A DNA stretch of 64,000 bases, taken from contig SKCR01037622.1 in the NCBI GenBank assembly GCA_019454045.1, positions 1 through 64,000 of the forward strand, written 5' to 3'. The DNA is from Zanthoxylum bungeanum (Eukaryota; Streptophyta; Magnoliopsida; Sapindales; Rutaceae). Shown in pieces: positions 36,264-48,198 of the stretch (its first letter is position 1; each line of letters opens with the position of its first letter). Position numbers and translations under genes: made by a program. Below the pieces are notes generated by a model. That model had not been told where the DNA came from. It saw only the letters and a list, made by a program, of their open reading frames with translations, and ran no database searches.

Positions 36264-36636
36264 TTTGTCCTCTAGTTCTCGGTTCCAACAAGTGTACGAG
36301 TTGGTACCGAGAACTACAAAAATCGGAAGTGTGTTGATCAGTCTTCAGGTGGTTGGATCATGTATAAAACTGCTCCAGTGCCAACTCATGTCATCCTCAA
36401 TGTCTTCATATGATCCGTCCTTAGGCCGAAATCAAGCACTCGATGGGACGTAACCCGACCCCGAATTGAAGAAATACTTGGCTCTGGGGGAATATTATCT
36501 CCCTAGCCCAACAAGGATCCGGCCATGGGGGAATGATCCATCCTCATGCCGACGATACGAGCTCGGTGAGACGTAACCCGACCCAGAGTTGTTAGAACAA
36601 AGTATCGACGGAATGAATCCAGCCCCGAGTAGGTAG
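36264..36636 (-). other. Interior remnant of the outer element near its 3' LTR
   Basis: No coding frame. The plus-strand phrase GACGTAACCCGACCC occurs twice (near 36448 and 36571) with CTCTGGGGGAATA-like words between. The polypurine tract should abut 36264; minus-strand AGAGGACAAA there is a candidate. Confidence 0.6.
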
Positions 36637-38647
36637 TGTTGGGTTTTTAGGTTAGTCCCAAGATCATTCAAGCATAGAAATCATGTGAATACAATAAAGA
36701 AGTATGGCGGAATCATACTTACAATGATCGGATTTTGCGTTGCGAGGAACAACAAAACTTTCTTGGCTCCATGAAGCTCACGGCTTTGAGGGAATTTTGC
36801 GCTTCTTGTTGAATCTCCAAGCTCCAAGCTTTATGTATGATTCCATGCTTATGGGTTTGTTTCCCTATCACCTTGGATGACTCTTCATGTGCTAGCATTG
36901 GAAAAATTTGCCACAAATTTTCCATTCATTCTTCTTATTTTCGGCCTTGCCAAGAAATTAAGAAAGAAAATGGCCATTGGCCGAAACTAGAGAGGAGAAG
37001 AGAGAGAGAGAGTTGTCAAGTGTTGGTTGTTTGATTTCTAAAATCAATTAAAAAATGATATACATAAATTTTGTAAATGCCTTTCAGAAAGTCAACAAAA
37101 TTTGGAGCCAAAATGGCAATAAATGCCTTCCAACAACTCACATCACTCATGAATAGTGACTGGTTGTCAATCACTCAAAGTGACAAGACATCCATCACTT
37201 GAATGACTAAAGATGTGACGCTTGATGTGACTTGTGGGCCGCACTTGAATTCGAAATGCGAGTGAGCCCGCAAACACTCCCGGGCTCGGGTTCGCTAATT
37301 CCGAATTAACGAATTTTCCGTTGTGACGTAATTAAATCAAATTTAATTAAATAATTATGCCTAGAAAAATTATTATTCACGTCGCTAACGAATTAATTCT
37401 AAATTAACTCGTTCACCCGAATTAAAATCTAATTTTAATTCCGCGTCGAAATCTAATTTCGTATAATATATCAAATATATTATTTTATCGATTAATTCCA
37501 AATTAATCATTCTCTCTCTTTAAATAATATTTATCCCAGATAAAATATCTCCGTAATTAATCCCAGATTAATTTTCTCTCCCTAATAATTAATCAAGATT
37601 AATAATGTGCGAGTCATACATCATCGGTGAATCTTCGGGAAGCGACCCATGAGATCCCCGGATATGTTGGCAGTAAATCCGATCGTTGGACTATCCGAAC
37701 ACGTACGTACCTAGTACTACACTTTTACCGATTTACAAGACATGGTTGGCTTCTAGCAAAGCACCGTGCCTACCCAATTCTCCAGAAATATTCTTAAAGG
37801 AATATGTAATCTTTATCAGGCGTAGTATACGTAGTATTGCGTATTACGATCCAGCATCGAATGTCACGTGCTAGGCCTGAGGCTGGAATTGTGCCTGCCC
37901 CGTACGAAGCACATATCGGATCTCTGGTAACTAGTCTCTATAATCGGATAATCATGACCTAGTCATATTATCCCGATGACTACAGTACATAAGAGCACCG
38001 GTTCCGTATCCTACGTGATCATCATCTCCACTATGACTGAAGTGATACTTCCATCTTGACATCACACCCAATACACTACGATTCTCAATATACCCAAAAG
38101 AGGCGTACACATAACCTGTTAAAGCCCTGGACGACCAAAACAAAAGTATATTGATTGTTGCAAGTATTAGTGGTGCAAGTCTCAGGTTAAGACCAAATAC
38201 ACCTACCCTGATTCGGACTTCCATAGACACATAGTCATACTACCAATGGAATTCCGAGGGGTCTATCCAGAGAGAAGCTGTTTCCGTACCATCGGTAAAC
38301 ACAACCTCCTATTACACTTACATGAGTATCTTATACCCAAATATATGAGAACTATGTCGTTATGCTCCCACAACGCGCACAAGTGTAATACTAGTCTATT
38401 TCGCATTATCGATGTCCAATCTCGATAATACTACGAGTAGGGATATTTAATGATTAAACCTTCGTGGATTGATACTGTCTCATATCATCTCAATCCGGAA
38501 CTAATCTATGGACCTTTTATCATTTTTATATCTTGGTAATCTAATTACAAATGATAAAATAGCAATTTCGTTTGTCACATAGTTAATTTGTACAACAACA
38601 CCATGATCTGTACAAATAGTGATGCTATGGGTCATAATTGTCCAACA
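36637..38647 (-). repeat. 3' LTR of copia-2
   Basis: Starts TGTTGGGTTTTTAGG and ends CATAATTGTCCAACA. It is alignable with 34185-36101 throughout but clearly more diverged at the left end (36700-37250). Confidence 0.88.
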
Positions 38648-38689
38648 ACCCACTTGGCCTATAGCCAATCACTCAAGTGTCCTACACCC

Positions 38690-41600
38690 GAACTATGTAC
38701 GGTTCGCTCAAATTTCTGCTGAGAAAAGGCTTTCGTCAGCGGATTGGCATGGTTATCATCTGATGCGATTTATTCGATCATCACATCGCCACGATATATG
38801 ATCCGAACGAATCAGATGAATATTTGAAGTATATATCTGGATCGTTGATGAGACCATTAATTCTTTAGCCTGTGTTGTAGCCTAGCTCAGCTGCTAATAG
38901 AACTACTCCTAATCTGATTAGGATTATTATCAATCCAAATGCTTCTATTGCTGCCTCAGCTGCAGCAATATTCCGCTTTTGTTGTTTATTCGGCAACAGT
39001 ATCTTGCTTGGAAGATTTCCAGCTCACTGTTCCGTTATTCAAACAATATAGTACCTTTGTTACGACTTATAGTCATTTTTTTCGGTTAGGAAACTTGCAG
39101 CAGTGAACCCAGTCACTTCAAGTTCTCCTTCTCCATTGTATAAGAAAGCATCCTTAGTTCATCTAAGATACTTAAGGATGTTCTTAACATCAATCTAGTG
39201 ACTATCACTTGGATTGGCCTGATTGTGACTCCATATGCTCAAAGCATATGAGACACCAGGTCGCGTACATTTATTTCAATGTACGAGTTCTCGGAGAGTA
39301 CCAATAATTTTTAGATCTATCCCAGTAGATCCTTATTCCTAGAATAAAGGTTGTCTCTCCAAAGAATTCTACGGAGAATTTTCATGAAAGCCAAGCTTTC
39401 ACCGATTTTATTATGGGAATATCATTTCCAAGAAATGACATATCATCATTTTAGGACATTCACTGTCAGTGCGCTCCTATTAACCTCCTTATATACACAA
39501 GAATCATTTTTGTTTTGAATTAAATCATACACCATTATGATTACATCAAAACGATAGTTCCAAGAACTCAATGCTTGCTTCAATCCATAAATGGATCGAA
39601 TAACATGCAAACCTTGTTTGCTCGTTTTGGTACGACAAAACCGTCAGGATGTTGTAAATATCCTCCAAAAGGTTTCCATTTAAGGAAAATGATTTTGACG
39701 TTCAGCTGCCATATTTCATAAATGAAACATGCAGCATTGGCAAGCATTATCCAAATGGATTTAACCATGGCAACGAGTAAAAGGTTTCATCGTAATCGAC
39801 ACAATGTTGATAACGATACATTTTCGCTACAAGCCCAGCTTAATACGTTGGTATGTTGTCTTTCATGTATGTCTTCCTTGAAGACTTATATAGTACCAAT
39901 ATGCACAATGCCTTTCGGTACAACAACCAGTGTCCAAATTTGGTTGGTATACATGGAATCCATTTCGAACTTCATGGCACTTTGCCATGATAGGGAGTCG
40001 ATACCTTGTATCACTTCCTCATACGTAGTCAGTTTGTCTTCCTCAATAAGATTGACATCTTTACGAGGTGAGATCAAAATCCCATACCTCACAGGTTGTT
40101 TCATGACTCTCTCCGACTTGCGCGGTTCTTGTGTATTCGAAGATTATTGGTATAGTTTCATCCTTGATGAACTATTTATGTTCCATTAAGGAATCGGTGC
40201 CTTGAATAGTGTTACTCTGATTTTCATCGAGTTTTACTTTCCTCTCACTTACCACTGCATATCGGTATTCCTCTTAGGAAAACCGCATGGTGAGCAACAA
40301 TTAAATTGTTCTCATGTGATTTGTATAAGTACTATACTTTGGTTACCCTAGGATAACCGACAACTTAAGCACTTATCCGATTTGGGTTCTAGTTTGGTAT
40401 CATCCAAACATATGCCCAGCATTCCCAAATCTCCAGGAATGAGAAAACCCGGTTTCTTTCATGTTCATATCTAATATGAAATCTGTCAAACATATTTTTA
40501 TGGAACCTTATTCAAAATAAGTTTTGCACTGTTTAATGCTTATCCCCAGAAGGAAAATGGTAGCTCAGAGCGACTCATGATTAACCTTATCATGTCCAAC
40601 AAAATTTGGTTTCTCCGTTTGGACACACCGTCAAATTGACGTGTTCCGGGAGGAGTCCTTATTGAAAGAATATTATACTCTTTCAAGTATTTGAGAAACT
40701 TATTGCTTAAGTATTTTCATCATGGTCCAATCATAGTGTTTAATACTTTAGCCGATCTGTTTGTCTATTTCGTGTCGAAACTCTTTGATTAATCAAAAGT
40801 TTCCGATTCGTGTTTCAAAAGAAACACATAACCATAACGCGATGCCACATCCGTAAAGGTTTCGAAGTAATCATATCCACCTCTAGCCTAGCTAGACATG
40901 AGCCCACTTACGTCACTATGAACGAGGGCTAACACATCGGTGGCACTTACACTTTTACCAAGTAAAAGGTGTTTCAGACACTTTGCCTAATAAACTAGAT
41001 TCGTAGACATTATTTGAATAGAATCAAATCCGTCCTAGTATCCACTCTCTGAAAGTGTGGATATACGAGTCTTGTTAATTGTGTCCCAGACAACAATGCC
41101 ACAAATAAATCTCATCTGATTAAATCAGTTTGAGCTATTTGTTTGTCCTGTTATACATTTGAGATTTATTTATATTCAAAATATAAATACTGTTATTCAC
41201 ATCTAATGTGTTTATCTCAATATCATCTTTATAAAATAAAACACTTTAGTGTTATAAAATATAAAGGTATCCCCGCAACGGGTTAAACCCTGATATAGAG
41301 ATAATGTATCTAGTCAAACTAGTTACATTTTAACAGTTTCCTAATTTAAGTACACACCCGAAGGGTAGTTCCTAAACTTAGGTTTCTACGGTTAAAACAG
41401 CGACTCTCGTCCCGTTTCCGACTCGCAGATAAATCTCAACTGAAGTCAGAATCCTGCTTATCAGCAGATTCTGCACACCAGTACGTATAATTATGTACCA
41501 CATCCAGTATCTAAAATCCAATTTTAATACTAGTAGTGAACATGTTGATGACAAACATATTTGAAGTCGGAGCTTTACCCGTCTTCAATTCCTTCATGTC

Positions 41601-42200
41601 TGCCTTGTCCATACGGCAGTCACGCTTCAGTGACCCCGTTTGCCACAGTTTAGGCAGACATTTTGGGATATGTCCTTTGTCTTCCCAGAAGATTATAATG
41701 ATTTTGCCTTTGCCCCTTTTCCACACCCCATAAGCCTTTGGCCAAGCCTTGGCCTTCTGGGATGTCGAAGCAAAATGTGACTTGCGCTACTCGCCCTATT
41801 GCAAACTCTGGCTTTGTCTCCTTGAGTATAGCCATTAACTCTCCAAGAGTTTTCTATTGCAATTTGTACTTCTAAGATCTAAGGATAGATCTATGAAGAT
41901 CCTTCAATTTCATTATCATACTATAAGGATCTAATCCTTAGTTCTGAATAAGAAATTAATGAGTCTTTGCGGCAAGCATAACAGATTAAGCACTAAAGTT
42001 ATCATCACATGAATATTCCAAATATCATGTTCTACTATTTGCTCAACTCCGGGCTTAGGCTCGAGACGTCACTCTATCAAATAAAGTAACTTCTCGGTCC
42101 CCAAGACTATCATGAGATTTTATTCCCAATCTGAAAATTAAAGCCGTTTAAAAAATATTTTCACCCAGGATTACGTTTTAAACACTAATCTTTCATTTAT
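38690..42200 (-). pseudogene. Copia-2 gag-pol, heavily decayed
   Basis: Recognisable pieces on the minus strand: RNase H end (about 38700-38830), RT around 39580-39770 (YEIWQLNVK and the GFVVPKRANK region), the RT N-terminal region (SAMKFEMDSMYTNQIWTL, about 39920-40010), integrase remnants (about 40600-40950), GAG-pre-integrase (about 40990-41100) and the CCHC knuckle region (about 41600-41665). Stops and frameshifts are frequent, and the codon matching copia-1's gag ATG reads ATA. Unlike copia-1 it still has the integrase-to-RT interval (about 39906-40745). Confidence 0.8.
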
Positions 42201-42592
42201 CTTGATTCCAATAGTCTAACTATCAAATCAACGATTTCGGGTACTATTAAATATAATGATTACTATAGTCTAACTATATAATCAACTATAATTTAAATTG
42301 GTTAATTCAAATATATTGATTACTATAATTCAATTGTATAATCAACTATAATTGAAGTAGTTTGAATACAGTCCAACTGTTTAATTAAAACAACGATTAA
42401 ATATTAGTCCAACTAATATATTAATTATTTGACGAAAAATTTGAAATGAACGCGTATTGGCAAGTAACTAAACGAATATTGCAAATTTAATATTTGCCTC
42501 CCACTATTTTTAGGCGAGCCTCTAACCCTCTGTGGAGTACTCGGGAAACCTTGTTTCCTAGTGGGCTAGGATCCCGTTAAATAACACACAAT

Positions 42593-42969
42593 CTTGACTT
42601 TGGCCAACAAATTGTATGATAATTAACTAGGTAGATCTCTAAGATCAATTGGATCATATCCAATTCCTAGATCCAATAGGTGGACATCCAAGTCCGAAAC
42701 ATATATCTTATATATGCCAATATATCCAATATATTCCCTAACCTTTTTCCTCTGAATCAATTAAGCCTTGGCTTTGGCACAAAAAACTTAATGATCCCAG
42801 TTAAGCGGGACCCATTGACCATGGAAAGCTTCATAATCGATGTCGTTGGACAAGAAGTGATCTTGACTTTGGCCAACAAATCACAACTTGGACAAGACAC
42901 CGATATGGAACAAAGCCTTCATGATTCAAACACATCCGCGACGGACAAAGTCTTGACTTTGGCCAACAA
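42593..42969. repeat. Four-fold leader motif of copia-2
   Basis: CTTGACTTTGGCCAACAA at 42593-42610, 42862-42879 and 42952-42969, with a variant at 42767-42784. Intervals of 174, 95 and 90 match those in copia-1 despite heavy decay of the rest of the element. Confidence 0.88.
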
Positions 42970-43059
42970 ACCAGTGCCAATCTTGGATCTTGAGTAAGAA
43001 TCACTCAATGGAAGGAAAAACGCTTAATATATGTTGAAGGTTTTTCACGTAATTGGCAA

Positions 43060-43927
43060 GGAGTCAAAGGTGGAAGGATCAGGTCGGAACACTTCCGTCC
43101 GGGGGTTTGATAATGACACCCGGGATTGGCGTGCCACGGGCTTGGTGCCTTTCCCGACTACCGATAACCCCTTCGCATCGAGCACATCCCATGAATATTG
43201 AACATAGCTTTCGCATTCAATTAACAACAAGTAAAGTGGACAAGTTTCTTAATTCAAAATATAAAGTTTTCTTCATATTCAATGGACCTACTGCCATTCT
43301 TACAACTCTTTACGGGTCATTTTAAGATAGGCTTTTACAATGATTTTTCTGGTTCTTGTCTTGGCAGTCCGACACATCTTCTAGTCAGAGCTTCCTCAGA
43401 TCCTTCTGGACTTGCTTCCGGACCGTGCTGGCAGGAATCCTCCGACCGAGCCTTCCACACCTTCCCAAGCAAATATGGAAGCCCAGCCGAGGTCTTATGT
43501 TCTGATTCCTTGTTGCCATATATGTCTCATTTTTCTCATTTCCTCTGACTGGGGAGAGGCCACCATGTTGGTCGATGAGGGGGCCTGGCGAATGCCGGTC
43601 TCTGCCTCTAGCCAATTTGTTCTTTGGCCGATCCTTCAGCACTACCTCCATGTGGAATTGAGGACCCTGGCAGGCCGAACACGCATAACACCCGTTCTTG
43701 GAGAGACTTGTTCAGCCAGGACGTCACCCATCCACAACGTTACATTCCATTCTACAACTCAAAAAAGGAAAGCTTATGCTTTCAACCTTCATTCTTCTTG
43801 CGAACCCTTCCCTTATTCTCCCGAACCATTATGCTGCTGAACTCTCCAACGACCCATGATTTCCACCTTCTATCATCGCCTTACGACGTAAGTTGCTTTT
43901 TGTTCTCTCCCCATAGACGGCGTCAAC
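43060..43927 (-). other. Interior remnant of the outer element near its 5' LTR, with primer-binding site
   Basis: GC-richer than its neighbours, with overlapping open frames on both strands that match no domain I know. The longest on the minus strand (43385-43651) is basic and Arg-rich but not recognisably Gag. The last 17 bases (43911-43927) read on the minus strand as a TGGCGCC-type primer-binding site with a changed base. Confidence 0.6.
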
Positions 43928-44886
43928 TGTTGACATGTGATTTTTGTCTCAAAGGTAGTTTCGAGATAACCCTCCTGAGACAATCCTCTTTCAACCTTGA
44001 ATTTGTTTGGTTATGGGGAGACCAAAGGCAAATACAGCAAAAGGCAAAAATAAACACACAAAGTCGACAAGAAGAGTTTTAACGTGGTTCGGCGGAGCGA
44101 GTCCAGCCTACGTCCACAGGCACAAAGTGGTGGGGGTTGTTTTTATTACCGAAACTAACTCGGCCGACCTATTTGGAGGGATGTCTAAACGAAACCGAGC
44201 TGTTTGCCTTTCGTGTTTTTACAAGTGATGTTCATCCTCTCTTTGTTACAAGTTTCGCTCTCTATTTTTCTCTATCTCTCTAAATGAATTCAACTTCTCT
44301 TTTATATTCAAGAGTTACAACATTGTTTCTCTAACTTTGTGACGTTTCCGCTTGATCTCCGACTGATTGACGGGCTCTCTGTCCCAAGACTGTCGTCGCC
44401 GAAAGCAAACATGCCGCCTGACCGCCTGTCATATCAACATGTTTTCTCCACTGTCACACGCAACAATAATGATGACAGCATGTAAAGAGCCTTTGAATAA
44501 TGACACGTATCAGAGGGGAAAGTTCAACTAATCTGATCTCACGTCGGTCTTCAAAAGGTCGGCCAAGTGATCTGCCAAGCTGCCCAAACTGTTCCCGTCC
44601 TGACCCGAAATATCTGAACTCGTCAACACGTTCCAGGAGGTAGGACAGATCCAAACCGAGCTTCCGGTCTAATGTGGTCGGCCTCGGTTCTGATGTCGTC
44701 GATCTCTGAAATCTGTGTCATGTTGTATCCCATGGTCGGTCATACCTGAGAAACTAGACCCGAGCTCCACGTCGGGTCGAAGAACAACATATACCCTCTG
44801 TGCACTGGTCCTCCGAACGAGGAGAATTCTCTCTCTGCCCTTGCCGAACTGTTCAGATACCTTAGTCGCAGAAATCTCCATCAACA
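43928..44886 (-). repeat. 5' LTR of the outer element
   Basis: 959 bp, intact, starting TGTTGACATGTGATTTTTG and ending CATCAACA. It contains AACGTGGTTCGGCGGAGCGA, repeated at the same place in the split left LTR (about 21297-21315). The AAATA duplication follows at 44887-44891. Confidence 0.92.
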
Positions 44887-44891
44887 AAATA

Positions 44892-46384
44892 TATTTTAAA
44901 AAAATTGAATTGTTGATTTTTTTGTGAAAAAATAAATATTATGTTAAAGGATTGACAAAAATACAACACAATTGGTAAATAGATTAGATCCAGATCAACT
45001 AAAATTTGATGTTAGAGAGTTATGGCATAAAAGTCATAACTATAAAGTGTTAGTAAATATTTGTCATTGTGGTTTTTTGAGCTAATTTGAATTTATCCCA
45101 TAATTGTTTGAAATAAAAACAATTCCTCTACTAGTTTTAAATATATATTTTTTAATATATTTAAATTTTTTACACACCACCATAAGGGCAAACAAACCCT
45201 AAATCAAATTGTGACCGCCCATTAATATAACTAAATAATCTTTATAACCTTATATAAAAAATAATTTAAAAAATATTATAGACGTCCTGTAATTGAATCA
45301 ATTAGCCCCATAATCCGTGGCAGCCAAGCCTACCTATTGTCTTGGATAAGACATAATTTATTCCAGCTAAGATTCTACCGTTAGGATTGTTGGACCAACC
45401 TGTCCGTACTTACAAGCCACGTGGACATTTTCACATGCACATGCTCATTCTCTTTCTTTATTTTTATTATTATTAATTTATTATATATAATTTAATTAAT
45501 TAAATCCAACGGTTCTGATGTAAGAACCGTCAATCACTCCGCATGCAAAGATTTTGTACAGGATTATTTAAAGAATATTTTAATTAATTTAATAATAGAA
45601 AAAGAAAAGAAAAAAGTTGAAAGTTGTAAGCCAATGAAAATTGAAAAGAGTTGTGTTCCTTAATGAGCGGTGGGTGAGTTGGCCATGTGACTTTGTGCTC
45701 GGTGTTTATGGTTTCTGATTGGTTCATTTTTCCGGGTCCCACTTCTGAATCCAGTTATATTTGAGCTGGCTTATAATTCCGACCTTTTCGGGTCGGGTAC
45801 GGACTTCCCTTTATCCGGTTTACGTAGATAGGTGAGGGCATATGTTACATCACTACCATATAATATAATAATTTATAAAGTTGGGATATACAAATTATAT
45901 ATTCCAACTTATAACAACATATGTTTTGATAACATTATAATAGTTATATTTGTTTGTTTTTTTTTTTTTTTCTCAATCATTTTTACTATTGTTTGGTGAT
46001 TTTAATGACAGTTCCATTATGTTGGATACAAACATTTTAAATATAGCACTACTCATAAATATGATCATTTCTAATAAATTTGATTTGATATGAGTATAAC
46101 TCGAACCACAAATTAATTTGATATTCACTTAATAGATTAATTATAATGACATTAAAGAGCTAATTCGTGTCATTAAATTGATATATGAGAAAACGGCAAC
46201 GTATGAATCATAAATGGAAAAATCAACATTTCTTGGTTGAATTTCTTTAAAAACTATATTAAATTTGGCTTTTTGATTTCATATGAGGGTAGTTTAACTT
46301 AATAAATTGACATAATTCAATTGAAAATTGACTATGTAAAGTGCATGTTTTAGTTGCTATCCATGTCACATCAATAACACTATC

Positions 46385-46419
<35 letters not shown>

Positions 46420-47236
46420 AATTTTATTTTTCCCTAAATAATTTGTCTCTGTCAATGGGTTAACTTTCTTGTTGATCTTTCTGGATATGACATTTTCTAG
46501 AACCTATAATGAAAGTGAAAAGAAAAAAAAAATCAAATTCTTCCGCTTTGCATAATTCAAATCAACATTATACTGCTACAATTTTTTTTTAAAATACAAT
46601 TACAAGCTTTTTTTATTGTATTTAATGAGTTTTTCGTTATATTCACAACTTTTCTGTTACATGTGTCTTATAAGAAAAAACTTGCAATATAAAAATTGTT
46701 AACATGTAATTAAAAAAAATTTGTGATCGTATAATGTTAATTAGAACTGATTTAATGTAAACAAATATGCAAAGCTTCAACTTGCATTTATAATTTCATA
46801 GTAAAATATGGATTGATTATTAACTGTAAGAGTAGAATTTATCATAATTTGGGAGTATGATTCTCCAATATTAGAGGTGTTCGTGCATAAATTTATGAAG
46901 ATTAATTAGATATAAATCCACATGCAATCTAATGTTTATGGATTGGATACCAATTACAAATTATTCGTTTTGATCTATTTCACAAAGTAATTAAATAAAA
47001 ATTAAATTTGATATAAAAAAAATGAAACCCTAGTTAGTAACTCTATAGCTTAGTTGAAGTTAAGCTCAATGAAATCCTACTTTTAAGTGTTATTAAATGC
47101 AATGGTGCACTGTTTTTCTCTATTTTTTTGTTTTATTATTGTTGATTGAATATTAAATTTGAATAGCGTGAGATGTCTTCAAGTTTTTCAAAAAAAATTC
47201 TTAACAAGTTTTTTAAAAAAATATCTCTCAGGGAAT
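44892..47236. other. AT-rich intergenic DNA between two retrotransposons
   Basis: No gene found. The stretch at about 45300-45830 is less AT-rich and holds a G-box-like CCACGTGG (about 45418) and an inverted pair around AACGGTTCT / AGAACCGT (45508-45530). It could be an orphaned promoter or an old repeat. Pyrimidine runs lie at 45957-45973 and 46385-46420. Confidence 0.45.
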
Positions 47237-47260
47237 AGGTCGGATATTGGTTGAGAACAC
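47237..47260 (+). pseudogene. Left piece of a hAT BED-finger fragment
   Basis: The frame RSDIG-stop-EH, with TGA at 47252-47254 where related BED fingers have Trp, ends exactly at the copia target site. The frame resumes at 53126. See the right piece (53121-53284). Confidence 0.7.
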
Positions 47261-48163
47261 TGTTGTGATTCACTGATCACTTTAGGTGAACACAATTTCG
47301 GGTCAAACCGCGAACCGCATCGAACCGCACCGCACCGAACCGAACCGCGCGGTTTGAAAAAAAATTAAAAATAATTTTGAACCGCACCGAATCGAACCGC
47401 AAATTTCGGGTCGATGTGCGGTTTTGACCCATGTCAAACCGCAAACCGCCCAAACCGCATATTTTGATTCGAACCGCGACCCGAACCGCCTAAACCGCCG
47501 ACCCGCATACAAATTAAATATTATTTTATATTTTTCTTCTTCTTTAACTATGAAAATTAAGATATTTAATTATCATATAATAATATGTAATGAATAAATG
47601 AAAATTATGTAATTTTTTCTTCAATTATAATGTGAAAACACACAAAATTTCTTTAAAAAATTTATAATCCAAACCGCCGACCCGAACCGCCCAAACCGCT
47701 AAACCGCCAACCCGAACCGCCGCGGTTTTCCTTATCAAATTTGCGGTTTCATTTTCTAATTTCCCAAACCGCCAACCCGCGCGGTTTGAAGTAAAAAACG
47801 AAAAAAACCGCCCCGAACCGCACCGCGAACACCCATACTGATCACTTTAGAGAGGACTTGAAGAAAAACCGAATTCAATTCTATTAGTTTCAAGAATAGA
47901 AACAAAGTTTACAAAAACTTAAAAAACCTCATTTTCTTTCTATACATTCTACATTTTGGGATGCTTAAACTCATTGGAAAGCCTTATATTTATAATACAA
48001 AAACTGCCACCAATCACTCTATGATTTTATGGAAATGTAACATCTAGACCTAAAGGTATTTTGGTAATTTTTGGTGGTTGCACCAAACCTTTGAAAATGG
48101 TGGCAATAGTGGGATCATTCTTTGACAATTGTGTACAATAATGGATGACAACTGGATCCTTCA
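47261..48163 (-). repeat. 3' LTR of the Tork-like copia, containing a hAT MITE
   Basis: Outside the insert (about 47283-47837) it aligns with 52783-53120 with scattered differences. The polypurine tract complement directly follows at 48164. Confidence 0.9.
47283..47837. mobile_element. hAT-type MITE (about 555 bp) with AACCGC-rich arms
   Basis: The direct repeat CTGATCACTT flanks it (47273-47282, 47838-47847), of which 8 bp is probably the true duplication. The arms are built from AACCGC / GCGGTT words (47305-47510 and 47675-47825) in opposite orientation with an AT-rich centre. The right terminus reverse-complemented reads TATGGGTGTTCGCGG, close to a common hAT end; the left end (TAGGTGAACAC) is diverged. 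The intact LTR at 52783 lacks this segment, which proves it is an insertion. Confidence 0.85.
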
Positions 48164-48198
48164 ATTCTCCCCCTCCAGATGCATCCGAAAAACAATTG

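Larger units (their letters stand above)
36637..43059 (-). mobile_element. Copia-2: older, truncated relative of copia-1 inside the outer element
   Basis: The left (3') LTR at 36637-38647 is homologous to the copia-1 LTRs and is followed by a polypurine-tract complement and a decayed gag-pol in minus orientation, then the conserved leader. Homology stops abruptly at about 43059, where copia-1's leader continues (equivalent point about 30404), so the 5' part of the leader, the primer-binding site and the right LTR are missing. No right-hand target duplication was found. Divergence from copia-1 is much greater than between the two copia-1 LTRs. Confidence 0.85.
21144..44886 (-). mobile_element. 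Outer LTR retrotransposon hosting the whole nest; probably non-autonomous
   Basis: The two LTRs start TGTTGAC(G/A) and end CATCAACA, and the pair is flanked by the exact 5-bp duplication AAATA (21139-21143 and 44887-44891). The left LTR is split by copia-1. Next to the right LTR, minus-strand GTTGACGCCGTCTATGG (43911-43927) resembles the TGGCGCCGTC-type primer-binding site used by many plant Ty3/gypsy and gypsy-derived elements, which sets the orientation as minus. Own interior that remains: 36264-36636 and about 43060-43927, with no recognisable gag or pol. It is therefore either a LARD-like element or one whose coding part was deleted together with the end of copia-2. Confidence 0.88.

Noticed and set aside
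36637..43059. Copia-2 as the intact source of copia-1
   Set aside because: It is far more decayed, lacks one LTR, and its gag start codon is changed, so it is an older sibling rather than a donor.
43282..44228. Overlapping plus-strand frames of 88-152 codons
   Set aside because: They run across the outer-element interior and into its LTR with no domain and no supporting start context; transposon non-coding sequence explains them.
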